DNA of 64,000 nt from Certhia americana (Eukaryota; Chordata; Aves; Passeriformes; Certhiidae). Numbering within the stretch: position 1 is the stretch's first letter; each line of letters begins with the position of its first letter. Both the position numbers and the translations under genes were made by a program. Below the pieces are notes generated by a model. That model saw only the letters and a list, made by a program, of their open reading frames with translations. It ran no database searches and was not told the DNA's origin. Where the stretch lies: NCBI GenBank assembly GCA_018697195.1, contig CM031858.1, positions 90,615,120 through 90,679,119 on the forward strand, read 5' to 3'. This document shows, in pieces, positions 61,608-64,000 of the stretch.

Positions 61608-62275
61608 TCACAGAATCACAGAATCAGAGGAGTTGGAAGGGTACATTCCCACAAGAATTATCGAGTCCAACTCCTGGCCCTACACAGGACATCCCAAGTG
61701 TCACACCCTGTGCCTGACAGCAGTGTCCAAACATTTTCTGAACTCAATCAGGGTGGTGGAGTGACCACCCTGTGACCATGGTAGCCTCTTCTAGTGCCCA
61801 AACATTCTCTGTGTGAAGAACCTTTTTCTAGTACCCAACCTAAACCTCCCCTGACACAGCTTCAGGCCATTCCCTTGGGTGCTGTCACTGATCACCACAG
61901 AGCAGAGATCAGTGCCTGCCCCTCCTCTTCCCCTCAGGAGCAAGTTGCAGACTGCAGTGAGGTCTCCCTTCAGTCTCCTCCAGGCTGAACAGACCAAGTG
62001 ACCTCAGTTGCTTCTCATTCAGCTTCTCCTCAAAGCCCTTCACTATCTTCATTGCCCTCCTTTGGACACTCTCTAATAGTTCAATATCTTTCTTACATTG
62101 TGGTGCCCAAAACTGCACACAGCACTCGAGGAAAGGCTGCACTAGTGCAAAACTGGAGCAGGACAATTCCCTCCCTTGACTAGCTGGTGATGCTGTGCCT
62201 GACACCAGAACACAGTGCTGACTCATATTCAACTTTCGGTCAACCAGGATCCCCAGGTTCTTTTCTGTAGCATGG
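61608..62275 (-). mobile_element. CR1 LINE, best-preserved copy, 3' third of ORF2 plus 3' UTR
   Basis: The antisense of CR1 begins with TCACAGAATCACAGAATC, the 3' octamer-type repeats, followed by the CR1 3' UTR (GAGTCCAACTCCTGGCCCTA, CACACCCTGTGCCTGACAG). Translation of the minus strand gives the reverse-transcriptase C-terminus in a 107-codon frame (61909-62232), with FWAPQCKKDIELLESVQRRA and then LRSLGLFSLE. The reading then continues in another frame (61791-61997, peptide GLKLCQGRFRLGTRKRFFTQ), so the ORF is frameshifted. The copy is 5'-truncated near 62275, and a short piece is missing near 62205-62215. Its phrasing resembles CR1 copies of neoavian birds. It is dead, and the open frames are remnants. 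Confidence 0.95.
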
Positions 62276-63214
62276 CTTTTATTATTAATTATAGAAATCT
62301 GAAATTATAAATATAAAAATAAATGTGTTCCAGTTGCTGTCCTGAGTTTTTAAAATATTTTCCTCCTGACTAGAAAATTTTAAAGCCATATTTCTATGTA
62401 GTGATGAGTTCAGTTATCTTTAAATGTGAAGTGATTAGGGCAAGAATAAAGAAAGAGGTTCTGAGACACAACATTTTTGAAAAAAATCCAAAAAAAGGCT
62501 TTATTGTGAAGAATGGAGAAACGTGTAAATTAGTGCAGAATTTTATACTACATGATTCTTGACATTTCATATGTTTTTTTTAATATCCTTTTTAATAATG
62601 ACTCCTTATTTGCAGAGACAGAGTTGGCATGTATAGTAAACTGGCTCTATTCATAAGAATACATTGAATATTTGCAGCAAATACACAGTTTTTTAATATG
62701 TATTAAGATGTGTGATTTCCTAATAGCAAATGAAGAATGTGTATATGGCAAGACAATATTCAAGAGAAAAATACTTCCTTAGCTGAGAAGTATTCCATAA
62801 TTCAAGTATCTCTATACCAAATTCAAGTTGAATTTCAGCAATGATATTTCATATATACCTTTTCATTGCCAGGTAGTAACTTTGCAATTGTCTTATGACA
62901 AAAGGATGGCTGAAGTTTCTTTTCACCAGAAATATTGAAAATCAGTGAATAAGTGGGCTCTTCTGATTGATCCATAAAATTGAAGTATAAATGTTCAAAA
63001 TATAGATCAAAATGTTCAAAGTGTAGATCAAGTCTATCAGAAACACTTGGGACTGAAAATACTTTTAGATTAAAAAAAAGTTCTTCAGAAAAATTTAATT
63101 AATGAAAAAAAAAAATATCGATTTATAGTTCGGCTTCAGCTGCTGAAAATTTGGATTCAGTCTTAAGGGTTAGACTGGTGAGTGACTGATGAGTCTGAGG
63201 AGCCTTCATCCACA
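62276..63214. other. AT-rich unique sequence, no gene seen
   Basis: No gene recognised. Contains the 21-bp duplication listed separately. Confidence 0.5.
62991..63032. repeat. 21-bp unit in two tandem copies
   Basis: A unit starting ATGTTCAAAATATAGATC (62991-63011) is followed directly by one starting ATGTTCAAAGTGTAGATC (63012-63032). The copies differ at three positions. Confidence 0.85.
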
Positions 63215-63310
63215 GAATTTGGCTGTAAACAGCCTGGAGCCACTTGATCTACACTGACCCTTAGGCAACCTCCAGAAGTCCTTTGCAATCTAAATTTTTC
63301 TGTGATTCTT
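63215..63310 (+). mobile_element. short, diverged CR1 LINE 3' end
   Basis: Plus strand: AACAGCCTGGAGCCACTTGA, CAACCTCCAGAAGTCCTTTG and CAATCTAAATTTTTCTGTGA with a terminal TTCT. This matches the last part of the CR1 3' UTR (ACCTCCAGAGGTCCCTTCCA and a TTCTGTGATTCT end). About 95 bp remain. Confidence 0.7.
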
Positions 63311-63847
63311 CAACTGCTCTTTCTCTCTTCAATACCAAAGTGTAATTTCCAACTAATTATAGAGAAATTTGCAAAGTTTATGTATTTTCTGAATATGCTG
63401 TAGATTATGGATGCAGCTGTTTCTTTGATGTCTTTGCTCCATACAACCAGAAAGGAAATAATATCTCTGGTAATGCTTTGAAGGTTTTTCTCTTCTGAAG
63501 AGAAACTGCTTTATGAGACTCTCTGGACAAGCTTCTCTGAGGAGAGCCGAGACTAAACGAACAGCCTAAAGCAGCAATCAACTGAATCAACAGACTAATG
63601 GCAGCAATCAGTTCCCACAAGGGCATTTCTTCTGTAGCACAAAGGATACTTAGATATGTAAAGATAATGAAAAGGAAGACTCATCATTTAGCACAGACTC
63701 CTGAGTAATACTTTCACTGAAAAACAGCAGAGTCATTGCCATATGATAATGGTTTACACTCACTAAATGTATTTAAAATCCCTACATTGGTATCTGTACC
63801 TGGTGGGAGTATTTCACATTCTTCTTCCTGTTTTCTACACCTCTGAA
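63311..63847. other. unique sequence, no gene seen
   Basis: Nothing specific recognised. The 73-codon minus frame (63405-63626) has no known domain. Confidence 0.5.
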
Positions 63848-63902
63848 ACAAACAACAAAAACAAAAAAAAAAAAAAAAAAAACAACAAAAAAACAAAAAG
63901 CA
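63848..63902 (+). repeat. A-rich (CAAA)n tract with A20
   Basis: CAAACAACAAAAAC, A20 (63863-63882) and CAACAAAAAAACAAAAAG. The complementary F-rich frames on the minus strand are artefacts. Confidence 0.9.
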
Positions 63903-64000
63903 AAACCAATATGTCCTGACCCACAGAGCTGGAGGTGTAGTTGCTCAAATACTATGCCATACTTCGGATTCCAACACAAAGGTTCATTAAACAACTTAGC
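63903..64000. other. window end, no feature seen
   Basis: Short unique sequence. Nothing recognised. Confidence 0.5.

Noticed and set aside
61909..62232. 107-codon minus-strand frame as a host gene
   Set aside because: It matches the CR1 reverse-transcriptase C-terminus and continues in a shifted frame, so it is a retrotransposon remnant.
1..64000. Bacterial or phage system, CRISPR array, operon
   Set aside because: No dense ORFs, ribosome-binding sites or regularly spaced repeats. CR1 elements, microsatellites and homopolymer runs identify vertebrate (bird) nuclear DNA.

Overview
The window reads as AT-rich, intergenic or intronic DNA from a bird. The organism is inferred from its retrotransposons. 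At least six CR1 LINE copies can be recognised on both strands, several ending in the CR1 3' octamer-type repeat (ATTCTGTG-like). There is also a decayed LTR-retroelement-like repeat of a kind I know only from avian genomes. The wording of the youngest-looking CR1 (61608-62275) resembles copies from neoavian birds, possibly a passerine, but that is from memory and not tested. Base composition is low in GC (mid-30s percent by eye), CpG is scarce, poly(A/T) runs and AT microsatellites are common, and there are no operons, ribosome-binding sites or dense ORFs.

I recognise no protein-coding gene, exon or structural RNA gene. The short open frames behave like chance frames, and several are products of microsatellites or of CR1 sequence. 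The longest (194 codons, minus strand, 13021-13605) has no recognisable domain.

Layout. 1-6.9 kb: AT-rich unique sequence. 6.93-7.87 kb: LTR-like repeat. 10.3-11.3 kb and probably 13.4-13.9 kb: old CR1 copies of a type resembling turtle/crocodile CR1. 16-18.3 kb: a unique, enhancer-like stretch and a GC-richer block. 20.4 kb: an A41 run. 20.75-22.96 kb: a complex block that keeps CpG dinucleotides, the best candidate for regulatory DNA here. 23.7 kb: CR1. 25.3-25.6 kb: a second GC-richer block. 27.6 kb: a hexanucleotide microsatellite. 30.4-30.8 kb: an antisense CR1 reverse-transcriptase fragment. 31.9, 36.7, 38.5 and 48.3 kb: short CR1 pieces. 42.4-43.3 kb: another candidate conserved block. 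47.9-48.2 kb: a purine-rich tract. 51.8 kb: a 31-bp perfect palindrome. 53.84 kb: a possible polyadenylated retro-insert. 56.7 kb: a CR1 tail. 61.3-62.3 kb: an AT-palindromic tract followed by the best-preserved CR1. 63.2 kb: a last CR1 tail.

There is no evidence of a multi-gene system. The window's interest lies in repeat history, possible long-range regulatory elements and unusual DNA structures. Every call of conserved noncoding element is an inference from sequence texture and needs a cross-species alignment.
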